Shown: one piece after another, positions 46,711-55,016 of the stretch | Layout of the letters: the number at the start of each line of letters is the position of its first letter | How positions within the stretch are numbered: position 1 is the first letter of the stretch | NCBI GenBank assembly: GCA_963850535.1 | Contig: CAWKMC010000044.1 | Location: 62,001-126,000 of the forward strand | Source of the DNA: JAMXLO01 sp963850535 | Lineage (GTDB): Bacteria; Pseudomonadota; Alphaproteobacteria; Acetobacterales; Acetobacteraceae | Direction: 5' to 3' | DNA: 64,000 nucleotides | The notes under the pieces: generated by a model | Seen by the model: only the letters and a program-made list of their open reading frames with translations | Database searches by the model: none | Told to the model about the DNA's origin: nothing | Position numbers and translations under genes: made by a program

Positions 46711-47265
46711 ATGGTGCATTCGTTCGAAGCGCTGCCACGCCGCATTTTCCTCAATTCCTGCACCGCCCAAACGCTGGGTTCTTATGGTGGCTACATATTT
46801 GAAGGAGAGGCGATTCCAAATTCCGATCGTATTCACCGGGCGCCACACCGCATCGCGAATGTGGAAGCTCTCCGAAATATTTTCCTAGTTAATGAGCGGG
46901 CGCAGTTTGAGTGGATCGTATCAACCCAAAGCTTGCAGGAGGCATATGACAAGAACGACCCAAGGCACATGCGCTGGCTGTGGGATATCGCGGATCATTC
47001 CGAAGTCTGCCTGGAAGGGGCCGGTCCAAGCGTGGACAGCGAGGCCCTCGCCGCGAGACTTGATGAGCCGAGATTTGGCTATCTCAGCAAGAAGGACCGT
47101 CTGCTGCTGCGAGACGCGATCTTCTTAAGTTGCGAGGCGTTCCTGACGGTTGAACGGCGACTGCCGAGCAACGCAGCTCACTTCGAGCGGGAGACTGGCA
47201 TTCGCATCCTGACGCCGGTCGTGCACTGGGAAATGCTGCGGCCGTGGGCGGCGCTCTGGCACTGA
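46711..47265 (+). CDS. PIN-like domain protein, function unknown
   Basis: A 184-aa protein. The N-terminal PRRIFLNSCTAQTL and the C-terminal stretch KKDRLLLRDAIFLSCEAFLT, then VERRLPSNAAHFERETGIRI and LTPVVHWEMLRPW, resemble PIN-like nucleases (conserved acidic residues and the FLT-x-D-type strand), but the fit is approximate and no antitoxin partner is adjacent. An AT-richer start (GGCTACATATTTGAAGG) differs slightly from the neighbours. A dedicated RNase function is possible, not shown. Confidence 0.55.
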   Translation: MVHSFEALPRRIFLNSCTAQTLGSYGGYIFEGEAIPNSDRIHRAPHRIANVEALRNIFLVNERAQFEWIVSTQSLQEAYDKNDPRHMRWLWDIADHSEVCLEGAGPSVDSEALAARLDEPRFGYLSKKDRLLLRDAIFLSCEAFLTVERRLPSNAAHFERETGIRILTPVVHWEMLRPWAALWH

Positions 47266-47531
47266 TCTGTGCCAACATCCGGGGCGTCTAGAAACATGAT
47301 TATCGACGTCTTCCCTCTGACCCTCCGACCAACCGCCTGCGCGAGATAGGGCCCCAAGACGGTACGAGAACCGCGGAACGCCCATCCGGATGTTCACGAC
47401 ACCGGCGTAGAGCAGCCGGCAGCCGCACCCGATCCTCGGGCGTCGCGCCAACTTCCCGTCGATCCGCTGTCCGTGCGGGTTGGTGTGACATATGGTCCGT
47501 TGGCTGAAAGACGTTTGGGGGAGGCCCAGAA

Positions 47532-49109
47532 ATGCGACGCCGAACTCTCCTGACCGCAGGTCCCGCCGCGGCTCTCACTGCGCCGCGGATTGTCCGGGCC
47601 GAGCCAGCGCGCACGCTGAGGTTCATTCCGAATGTCGATCTACCCTCAGTGGATCCGGTCTCGACCACGACCGTAACCACCATTTTGCACGGCAACACGA
47701 TCTACGATCAGTTGTTTGGCCTTGACGCCGGGTTCCAGCCGCAACCGCAAATGCTCGCCGGGCATCGCATTGACGCCGATGACACGCGTTGGGAGCTGAC
47801 CCTGCGCGAAGGATTGTTGTTCCATGACAATACGCCGGTCCTCGCCCGCGATTGCGTCGCGAGTATCCAGCGTTGGGCGCAACGCGACTCTTACGGGTCC
47901 GCCTTGCTGGCCCACGCCGATGAGATCGCGGCGGCCTCCGATCGGGTGATCCGAATCCGGCTGAAAAGACCCTTCGCGGCCCTACCCGAGGCGCTCGCTC
48001 AGCCGGCCTGCCTGATGATGCCAGAACGTGTTGCAACAACCGATCCGTATAAACAGATCACCGATACGACCGGCAGCGGACCGTTCCGCTTCCTTGCGGA
48101 TGAACGCATCCCCGGTTCCAGGGTGGTCTACGGGCGATTCGAGAAATATGTGCCGCGAAGTGAGGGAGCTGCGAGTTTCCTGGCCGGGCCGCGGGTGGCA
48201 CATTTCGACCGTGTCATCTGGAACTATGTGTCCGACGCATCTACCGCTGCGGCGACGCTCGCCGTGGGTGAGTATGATTGGTGGGGCAATTCCGACTTAG
48301 ATCATTACGACCTGCTGCGGCGCAATTCCAGGTTACAGCTCGAGCTGAAGAACAGGATGGGCTATTTTGGTGCCCTCCGCTTCAATCACCTGCACAAACC
48401 GTTCAGCGATGTAGTCGTCCGGCGCTTGGTGCTCGCCTGCGTGAACCAGCAGACCTTCACTGAGGCTGCTGCCGGTGCGCAACCGCAGCTTTACAGGACC
48501 CACGTCGGTCTTTTCACACCTGCGACACCGATGGCGAACGAGGCGGGCATCGAGGCACTGACTGCGCGCATCGATTTCGACTCAGTGAAAAAGGAGCTGG
48601 CTGCCGCTGGCTACGACGGCGAGACAGTCGTCCTGATTGCGCCCTCCACCGTCCCCACGCTTCGTGCGCAAGCGCAGGTGGCTGTCGATCTGCTGCGGCA
48701 TATGGGGTTCGTTGTTGATTATCAGGAGCTGGAACTGGCGGCGTTCGTGCAACGCCGCAATCGCAAGGAGCGGCCGGATAAAGGGGGCTGGAACGTGATT
48801 GTCACCAGCACCTTCTATCTGCAGAGCATCCTCCCCCCGGCAAATCCCTTCATCCGGGATGGCGCCGCTGGGATGCCCGGCTTTCCCGGTTGGCCTGACG
48901 TGCCCCGCCTGGAGGCATTGCGCGAGGATTGGCTGAACGCATCGACCTTGGAGGAGCGGAAAGGCCTCGCGGGGGAGATGCAGGCTCAGGTGTTCCGCGA
49001 TGTGCCCTATATCCCACTCGGCGTGTGGTTCCAGCCGACATGCTTCCGCAAAGACATCGTTGATATCCAACCAGGATGGCCGGTGATGCACAGCGTGCGC
49101 AGGGTTTGA
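47532..49109 (+). CDS. Peptide/dipeptide-type ABC substrate-binding protein (SBP_bac_5), orphan
   Basis: A 525-aa protein with a Tat-like N-terminus (MRRRTLLTAGPAAALTAPRI), so exported. Family-5 binding-protein motifs: LRFIPNVDLPSVDPVSTTTV, GHRIDADDTRWELTLREGLL, FHDNTPVLARDCVASIQRWA and TGSGPFRFL. Such proteins deliver peptides, nickel or opines to ABC importers. No permease or ATPase genes are nearby, so the partner is elsewhere. The region upstream (47266-47531) shows no clear gene. Confidence 0.85.
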   Translation: MRRRTLLTAGPAAALTAPRIVRAEPARTLRFIPNVDLPSVDPVSTTTVTTILHGNTIYDQLFGLDAGFQPQPQMLAGHRIDADDTRWELTLREGLLFHDNTPVLARDCVASIQRWAQRDSYGSALLAHADEIAAASDRVIRIRLKRPFAALPEALAQPACLMMPERVATTDPYKQITDTTGSGPFRFLADERIPGSRVVYGRFEKYVPRSEGAASFLAGPRVAHFDRVIWNYVSDASTAAATLAVGEYDWWGNSDLDHYDLLRRNSRLQLELKNRMGYFGALRFNHLHKPFSDVVVRRLVLACVNQQTFTEAAAGAQPQLYRTHVGLFTPATPMANEAGIEALTARIDFDSVKKELAAAGYDGETVVLIAPSTVPTLRAQAQVAVDLLRHMGFVVDYQELELAAFVQRRNRKERPDKGGWNVIVTSTFYLQSILPPANPFIRDGAAGMPGFPGWPDVPRLEALREDWLNASTLEERKGLAGEMQAQVFRDVPYIPLGVWFQPTCFRKDIVDIQPGWPVMHSVRRV

Positions 49110-49266
49110 AGGCCCGCCGCCGAACCGGTTTGTTGAAGGTCGAGAAGCGCCGTTATCGACGTCTTCCGGGTTGGTGCCGGACTTCCCGGAGGTCCTTTCT
49201 GAGGAGGCCCGCCGCCGCAGAGACCGCTAGTCTCTCCTCAAACTCGACAACGGGGGGAGACGGCAA

Positions 49267-49533
49267 ATGAACTCGCTGCGCGACTACAAGCTCGTCATCG
49301 CGATCATTGCCGCCGTTATTGCTGGGCTGGCCATACTGCTGGCGGTATGGTGGTGGGTGCCAAAGCTGCGGATGCGGGGACGCGTCCTTGTAAGCCACAA
49401 GGAGCGTGCCGACGTTGAGGACAACGTCCGCAAGACAATGGGCCAGGCGCTCGGCGGCGCCGCGGTGCTGCTGCTTGTGGAGGACGTATGCGGCATACCG
49501 CCACGCCGATGCCTTATCGCGCTGGAAGCGTGA
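49267..49533 (+). CDS. Small membrane protein, possibly truncated by frameshift
   Basis: An 88-aa frame with an N-terminal helix (LVIAIIAAVIAGLAILLAVW) and the segment KERADVEDNVRKTMGQALGG, which resembles the leader of pentapeptide-repeat-type membrane proteins (DVEDN-x-RKT-x-GQ-x-LGGAAVL). After AAVLL the frame reads CGIPPRRC; another frame offers TYAAYRHADALSRWKREPAT and ends at 49552, so a frameshift is possible. GGGGGAG lies upstream of the ATG. Confidence 0.5.
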   Translation: MNSLRDYKLVIAIIAAVIAGLAILLAVWWWVPKLRMRGRVLVSHKERADVEDNVRKTMGQALGGAAVLLLVEDVCGIPPRRCLIALEA

Positions 49534-49552
49534 GCCTGCGACACGTCGCTGA

Positions 49553-49844
49553 GGCGCCGATAATTTCTCTTACGGCTGTTTGCTGTTGCAGCCCGATGCG
49601 CTCGGAAACTCGTGGATCATCAGATCGTCGGGGATCGCTTCGCGTCGTGGACACCTGCGTCATGAACAGCGACCAGCCGGCAACTCTGCACTGATAGCGA
49701 CCGTCGCGCGCCTACTCTGACCGCATGTGGCGTGCGCGCGGACCGCTCTTGCCGCTGCCGATGATCCAGGCGATGCCGTCGAGGCTCAGCGGCGATCGGC
49801 TCAAGCGTCGGATTGACGCGGATAAACTCAACATCCTTATCCGG
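49553..49844. other. Intergenic region without a recognised gene
   Basis: About 290 bp between the small membrane protein and the convergent oxidoreductase gene. A frame beginning near 49725 (MWRARGPLLPLPMIQAMPSR) runs antisense through the oxidoreductase and was not accepted. I saw no RNA gene. Confidence 0.5.
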
Positions 49845-50756
49845 TTAGCACAGGATGATTGTCTTCCCCCTGCGTCGCTCGGTCGGGTTCAACGCGGCGA
49901 CGGCATCGTCGAGGGTCGAGACGCTGCCGATGTTCGTCCGCAGTCGTCCGTCCCGCACACGCTGGACGATCTCAGTGAGTTGGGCGCGATCAAACTCGAC
50001 AACGAAGTCGATCGCCAAGCCGTCGGCGGGGCGGGCTTCGGCCGGCGCGACGATAGACACCAATGTTCCTCCGGCGCGAACCAGACGTGCGGACCGCTTC
50101 TGGATGTCGCCGCCGATGACATCGAACACCAGATCGATGCCGCCGATGTCTTCCAATGCGTCGTCGCCGAGATCGACGAACTCCTGAGCGCCGAAATCGA
50201 GCACCGTCTGACGGTCGGCCGCGCGTCCGGTGCCGATGACGTAGGCACCGAACTCACGCGCGAGCTGCGTCACTATCGAACCGACTGCGCCGGCCGCACC
50301 GTGCGCAAGGACGCTCTGCCCCGCCTGAAGACGGCCAAGCTGAAACAGTCCCTGCCACGCGGTCAGGCCGGAGATGGGCAGGCTCGCGCCTACCGTGAAG
50401 TCAACGTCGCCCGGCAACGGCGCGAGGTTGCGTGCCTCGATGGCTACATACTCTGCCAGGGTGCCGTCGCGATACCAGTCGGCGAGGCCGAATACCCGTT
50501 GTCCTACCGACAGTCCCGTCGTGCCATAGCCGAGAGCGCTGACCACTCCGGCTAGCTCGTGACCGGGAATAGACGGTGTTCGGTCACGGTCGCTGCGATC
50601 GCTCCAGGTCGAGGGCCACTCCATCTCAGTCGGGACGAATCCCGACGCACGAATCTGAACGATGACATCGTTTATTGCTGCTGGCGGCTTGGGCCGCTCG
50701 GCCAGCTTCATCCCGGCAGTTCCCGCAGTTCGGTCCGTCACAATGATCGCCTTCAT
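49845..50756 (-). CDS. Zinc-independent NADP-dependent quinone-type oxidoreductase (MDR family)
   Basis: From the ATG at 50756, with GGGAG upstream, the protein is 303 aa. The GroES-like half (MKAIIVTDRTAGTAGMKLAE, SIPGHELAGVVSALG) and the NADP-binding Rossmann half (GASLPISGLTAWQGLFQLGR, VLAHGAAGAVGSIVTQLARE) fit the medium-chain dehydrogenase/reductase, quinone-oxidoreductase type. Cys zinc ligands are absent. It probably reduces a quinone or enal using NADPH. Confidence 0.85.
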   Translation of the reverse strand: MKAIIVTDRTAGTAGMKLAERPKPPAAINDVIVQIRASGFVPTEMEWPSTWSDRSDRDRTPSIPGHELAGVVSALGYGTTGLSVGQRVFGLADWYRDGTLAEYVAIEARNLAPLPGDVDFTVGASLPISGLTAWQGLFQLGRLQAGQSVLAHGAAGAVGSIVTQLAREFGAYVIGTGRAADRQTVLDFGAQEFVDLGDDALEDIGGIDLVFDVIGGDIQKRSARLVRAGGTLVSIVAPAEARPADGLAIDFVVEFDRAQLTEIVQRVRDGRLRTNIGSVSTLDDAVAALNPTERRRGKTIILC

Positions 50757-51108
50757 GATAATTTTCTCCCCTCTTTGGTGGAAAGGTTGGCACGACAGAT
50801 CAGGCTGATCGAAGCGAGCACCGCGTTGCCGTGATATCCGGCAAGAGCTCGATCGACACTTTGAAAGCCAGGATGAGCGGCATCCGCTCATCCACCTGTC
50901 CTAACCGGGTAAGGACAAAACTCGATTACGGGCTCAACGTTTCATCGCGCCGCTTCATCGGGCACCATGAACATTGTGGGCCATCTGCGCGCCTTCAGTG
51001 CCCACTCCTGGTCACATCGCCCGCAGCGACGCGACCACCTCCGGGTTGCCTTCCCCGGTTCGACGTGGTCCATAGCAGCGACATATAGTGCGGATCCACG
51101 CAACCTGA
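50757..51108. other. Intergenic region, divergent promoters
   Basis: About 350 bp between the divergent oxidoreductase (start 50756) and the phosphatase gene (start 51109). No frame here is convincing, and no tRNA or repeat was seen. It presumably carries both promoters; no operator was recognised. Confidence 0.5.
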
Positions 51109-51780
51109 ATGAACAGCATTTATCGGGGTGACGTCAGCACCGCCGGCGGACGGGCGCTTGCCTGGATCGACGCTCTGCTGGTTGACCATGCGGTATTTCG
51201 TCTGGTGTGGAGCAATTTCGCCGCCGTGGCTCCAGGGCGGCTGTATCGCTGCAACCACCCTACGCCTTCGCGGCTAGTGACGCTGACCCGTCGCTACGGG
51301 CTGAAGACGCTGATCAATCTCAGGGGCCAGACCGGCAACGGTTCGGATGCGCTCACCCGCACTGCGGCAAGTGAACTCGGCCTCGACTTCATCGATGCAC
51401 CGCTGGAGAGCCGGGGAGCGCCGCATGCCGATCGCATCCTCCGGCTCTGCGACATCTATCGACAAATGCGCGCCCCGGCGCTGTTGCACTGCAAATCCGG
51501 CGCAGACCGGGCCGGTTTGGCGGCAGGTCTGTTCGTGCTGCTGAATGGCGGCACGTCGCGCGGGGCATTGGCACAGCTCTCGCTGCGCTTCGGCCATATC
51601 CGCCAGGCGCGCACCGGTGTGCTCGACGCCTTCTTCCATCATTACGCCCGCGAGGCGGAGGGGCGTAAGCCGTTTCTCGACTGGGTGCGCGAGGATTACG
51701 ATCGGGCGGCCCTGCAGCAGGAATTCCATGCCAACGGGCTGGCGAGTTTCATCAACGACTGGGTGCTGGTGCACGAATAG
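51109..51780 (+). CDS. PTP/dual-specificity-like phosphatase
   Basis: A 223-aa protein with the Cys-phosphatase loop HCKSGADRAG (nucleophile C128, Arg134) after LPATLLHC-like residues, and RLYRCNHPTPSRL with LINLRGQTGN near the N-terminus, the usual layout of bacterial tyrosine/dual-specificity phosphatases. The general acid is not obvious. It ends 2 bp before the Kdo hydroxylase gene; the pair is probably cotranscribed, hinting at a lipopolysaccharide-related or inositol-type substrate. This is inference from position. Confidence 0.75.
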   Translation: MNSIYRGDVSTAGGRALAWIDALLVDHAVFRLVWSNFAAVAPGRLYRCNHPTPSRLVTLTRRYGLKTLINLRGQTGNGSDALTRTAASELGLDFIDAPLESRGAPHADRILRLCDIYRQMRAPALLHCKSGADRAGLAAGLFVLLNGGTSRGALAQLSLRFGHIRQARTGVLDAFFHHYAREAEGRKPFLDWVREDYDRAALQQEFHANGLASFINDWVLVHE

Positions 51781-51782
51781 TA

Positions 51783-52670
51783 ATGGATTCAAGCCAGGTT
51801 ATCGAGACGCTGCCTATCACCGAATGGCACGGGCCATTCGATCCTTCGCTCCAGGCGCAGGCGCTCGACGCACTGGAAGATGGCCGCGTGCTGCTGCTCG
51901 ACCACCTGCCGTTCCAGGTCCTGCCACAGGAAACGCGGCTGCTGTCGCCCAAGGTGATGGGCACCGAGCGCAAGAACATCAGCTTCGACCCGGAAAGCGG
52001 CCAGATCGGCAACACGTCGCTGGCCGGCAGCGATGCCGAGGCCCTTGGCAGCATGCTGCGCCGCTTCGGCGATGCAGGGGAAAGGTTGCTGCGGGATCTG
52101 CTGCCGCGTTATGCGCCTATGCTTGAGCGGGCACGCATCAGCTTCCGTCCGACCGAGATCGCCGGTCGTGCGTATTCGCCACGCCATGACGACCGCCTGC
52201 TGCACGTGGATGCTTTTCCCAGCCGACCGATGGGCGGACGGCGCATCCTGCGCCTGTTCAGCAACATCGCCGCCGACGGCGCTGCCCGCGCATGGCGCGT
52301 CGGCGAGCCTTTTGCGGACTTCGCCCGCCAATTCTTGCCAGGCGTCGGCCGGACGACGCCGGGCGGTGCATGGCTGTTACAGCAGCTAGGCCTGACCAAG
52401 GGTCGTCGCAGCGAATACGACCGGCTCATGCTTCGGCTGCACGATACCGGGAAGCTCGATGCGGTCTATCAGTCGCATGGGCCGAAAGCTGACGTGGCGT
52501 TCGCTGCCGGCACCACGTGGCTTTGCTTCACCGACCAGGTGCTGCACGCCGCACTTGCCGGCCATTGCGCGCTTGAGCAGACGTTCCATCTGCCGGTCGG
52601 CGCCATGCAGCACGCGGAGCGCTCGCCCCTGCGCGTGCTGGAACAGATGGTAGGGCGCACGCTGGCGTGA
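51783..52670 (+). CDS. kdoO: Kdo 3-hydroxylase (KdoO family)
   Basis: A 295-aa Fe(II)/2-oxoglutarate-dependent oxygenase of the Kdo-hydroxylase family (PF11004). The facial triad is visible: H141 and D143 in LLHVDAFPSRPMGG and a C-terminal His in QVLHAALAGHCAL, with the 2OG-binding Arg region downstream (HAERSPLRVLEQM). KdoO converts Kdo in lipid A to Ko, altering outer-membrane stability. It follows the phosphatase gene closely. Confidence 0.82.
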   Translation: MDSSQVIETLPITEWHGPFDPSLQAQALDALEDGRVLLLDHLPFQVLPQETRLLSPKVMGTERKNISFDPESGQIGNTSLAGSDAEALGSMLRRFGDAGERLLRDLLPRYAPMLERARISFRPTEIAGRAYSPRHDDRLLHVDAFPSRPMGGRRILRLFSNIAADGAARAWRVGEPFADFARQFLPGVGRTTPGGAWLLQQLGLTKGRRSEYDRLMLRLHDTGKLDAVYQSHGPKADVAFAAGTTWLCFTDQVLHAALAGHCALEQTFHLPVGAMQHAERSPLRVLEQMVGRTLA

Positions 52671-52711
52671 GGCCACTTCTGCCGCCCCCATGTCCTGAGT
52701 AAGTTTCTCCC

Positions 52712-53023
52712 ATGTCGGAAACCCTCCTGGAGTTGGATGGGCGACTCGAATCGAGCACCGCCCCCGCGTTCCAGCGTCGGCTTACGGAGGCCAGTCCGTC
52801 TGGCAACGAGCGCCTGCTGCTCGACCTGTCGCGCGTCACCTTCATTGGCAGTGCGGCGTTGCGCGCCATCCTGGTGACCGCAAAGCGCCTCAGCCCGGAT
52901 GGTGGGAGGCTGGTGGTTTGCGCACCGCCACAGATCGCGCAGGTGTTCACGGTATCCGGCCTGGATGCGGTGCTGCCGGTGCGTTCCGACCTGTCGCAGG
53001 CGCGCGAAGCGTTGGAGGGCTGA
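52712..53023 (+). CDS. STAS-domain anti-sigma factor antagonist
   Basis: A 103-aa protein with the STAS fold: LLELDGRLESSTAPAFQRRL, then LLLDLSRVTFIGSAALRAIL, where the Ser of FIGSAAL is the usual phosphorylation site, and RLVVCAPPQIAQVFTVSGLD. Such proteins release sigma or regulator partners from an anti-sigma kinase. It lies 171 bp before the tandem adenylate cyclases, which might place it in the same signalling system, though no kinase or phosphatase (RsbW/RsbU type) is adjacent. Confidence 0.82.
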   Translation: MSETLLELDGRLESSTAPAFQRRLTEASPSGNERLLLDLSRVTFIGSAALRAILVTAKRLSPDGGRLVVCAPPQIAQVFTVSGLDAVLPVRSDLSQAREALEG

Positions 53024-53193
53024 TGGTGACTGCCTCAATGGTCTGCATCTGGCCCACCTTGAATTCAGACACTGACTTGCACCCGCGGCCGCCGTTCAGT
53101 CTTCCGCCGAAGTCTGCGGCTGTCGTCTCAGGCAACTTGCGGTGGTAAGTTGCGCTATGCTCAGCTACCGCTGTTCGTGAAATCGAGTGGTCC

Positions 53194-55011
53194 ATGTCTG
53201 GAGGCAATGCGCCAGACCCGATCGGGCAATCGCCTGACAGGCGGAAGCTGGTCGCCGTCATGTATGCCGACATGGTCGGCTATAGCCGCCTGATAGGCTT
53301 GGACGATGTGGGAAGGCTGCAGCGCCTGCGCGCTCTGCGTGCCAACCTGATTGATCCTGCGATCGAACAGCACGGTGGCCGCATTGTTCAGACGGGCGGC
53401 GATTCACTGTTGGTCGTGTTCGACAGCATCGATGGCGCGGTTGGCTGTGCTGCGAAGGTGCAGCGGGAAGTTCCCGATCTGGACGGCGGGGAGGCGGCTG
53501 ACAGGGCCATCCGGTTTCGGGTCGGGATGAGCATTGGGAACGCGATTGCCGATGGCACAGACCTGCACGGGGATGCGGTGAATGTCGCGGCGAGACTTCA
53601 GGCTGAGTGTCCGCCGGGTGGTATCTGCGTTTCCCGATCGGTGCGCGATCATGTGCATGGGCGGCTGGATCTTGCATTCGAGGACCTCGGGGTCCTCGAT
53701 CTGAAGAACATCGCACGGCCGGTCGAGGCGTTCCTGCTGCGACCGAACACCGGCGCAAGCGTATCAGAAACTGTCGAGCGCGTGCTGGTGCAGGGGACAG
53801 GCGAAGCGCTGCCGTTGCCGGATAAGCCGTCGATCGCGGTGCTGGCGTTTACCAACATGAGTGGCGATCCAGAGCAGGAGTATTTCTCGGACGGCATCGC
53901 CGACGACATCATCACCGAACTGTCGCGCAGCCGCTCGCTGTTCGTGATCGCGCGCAACTCGAGCTTCACCTACAAAAGCCGCGCGACCGACATCAGGCAG
54001 ATCGCACGTGAACTGGGTGTGCGCTACGTGCTGGAAGGTGGTGTGCGGCGCAACGGCGGCCGGGTGCGGGTGACCGCTCAGCTGATCGATGCTGAGACCG
54101 CCAACCACGTCTGGGCGGAACGCTATGACCGCACTCTGGAAGATGTCTTCGCGATACAGGACGAAATCACGGCCGCTGCCGTCACGGCGATCGTGCCCGC
54201 GATCGCCGAGGCAGAATTGCGACGCGTACTCCGCAAACCTCCAGAGAGCCTTGGCGCATGGGAGGCGTATCAGCGTGGCTTGTGGCACATGGCCAAGGCC
54301 AATCGAGCGGGTTACGAGCAGGCACAGCACTTCTTACAGCGAGCCGTATCGCTCGACACAACATTCGCACCGGCGCACGTTGCCTTGGCAATGAACTGTA
54401 TGTGGCAAGGCCAGGTATTTGCCGCGCTGCCGCTGCACGACGCTGGCCTCCTGACGAGGAGCTACGCACAGAAGGCTGTCGAGCTGAATCCCAATGACGC
54501 CGACGCGCATGCCATGTTGGCATGGGCGAAGGGAATGGAAGGGATCAACGACGAGGTCCGCGACGGTGTCTCGCTGGCCGTCGCGCTCAATCCGAACTCG
54601 GTGTTGGTGAGCACTGCGCTTGGCGTGCTCCGGCTTTTCGACGGTCAGCCGGCTAATGCTCGCGCAGCACTTCTCGAAGCCTTGCGTCTGGATCCACGTC
54701 ACCCTCTGAATTGCATTCCTCTGCTGCAGATCGGAGTTTCGTATTACTTCGAGGGTAACTATGTCAGTGCTGTAGAAGCGGCGCGCCGGGTCGTCGCGCA
54801 GTTCCCCGGCATGCCGCTAGGACATCGGTATGTGGCGGCTTCCTTGGGCCAACTTGGCTACAAAGAAGATGCGCGCGCTGCCCTGCAAAGGGCCATCGAG
54901 GTCTCACCTCAGACGTTCGAGCTCTATGTCCGAAGCCGCCCCCCATGGTTCCGGTCGGACGACCACGAACACATGCTCGAAGGCCTGCGCAAGGCTGGTT
55001 GGCAGGGCTGA
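53194..55011 (+). CDS. Class III adenylate/guanylate cyclase with TPR domain, copy A
   Basis: A 605-aa protein. N-terminal class III cyclase: first metal-binding Asp D26 in VMYADMVGYSRLIG, second Asp D70 in IVQTGGDSLLVVFD, transition-state Asn/Arg in DAVNVAARLQAEC. After VEAFLL a linker leads to the conserved region KPSIAVLAFTNMSGDPEQEY and FSDGIADDIITELSRSRSLF, ending in TPR-like repeats (FAPAHVALAMNCMWQG, NPNDADAHAMLAWAKG). It makes cAMP (or cGMP) in the cytoplasm, with the C-terminal region probably sensing. It is followed 5 bp later by a close paralogue. Confidence 0.88.
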   Translation: MSGGNAPDPIGQSPDRRKLVAVMYADMVGYSRLIGLDDVGRLQRLRALRANLIDPAIEQHGGRIVQTGGDSLLVVFDSIDGAVGCAAKVQREVPDLDGGEAADRAIRFRVGMSIGNAIADGTDLHGDAVNVAARLQAECPPGGICVSRSVRDHVHGRLDLAFEDLGVLDLKNIARPVEAFLLRPNTGASVSETVERVLVQGTGEALPLPDKPSIAVLAFTNMSGDPEQEYFSDGIADDIITELSRSRSLFVIARNSSFTYKSRATDIRQIARELGVRYVLEGGVRRNGGRVRVTAQLIDAETANHVWAERYDRTLEDVFAIQDEITAAAVTAIVPAIAEAELRRVLRKPPESLGAWEAYQRGLWHMAKANRAGYEQAQHFLQRAVSLDTTFAPAHVALAMNCMWQGQVFAALPLHDAGLLTRSYAQKAVELNPNDADAHAMLAWAKGMEGINDEVRDGVSLAVALNPNSVLVSTALGVLRLFDGQPANARAALLEALRLDPRHPLNCIPLLQIGVSYYFEGNYVSAVEAARRVVAQFPGMPLGHRYVAASLGQLGYKEDARAALQRAIEVSPQTFELYVRSRPPWFRSDDHEHMLEGLRKAGWQG

Positions 55012-55016
55012 GGCGG

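Noticed and set aside
47266..47531. Minus-strand frames upstream of the peptide-binding protein
   Set aside because: They resemble no family and lack ribosome sites; treated as intergenic.
49725..50555. A 276-codon plus-strand frame near the oxidoreductase
   Set aside because: Most of it is antisense to a clear MDR-family gene, and the part outside has no recognisable domain.
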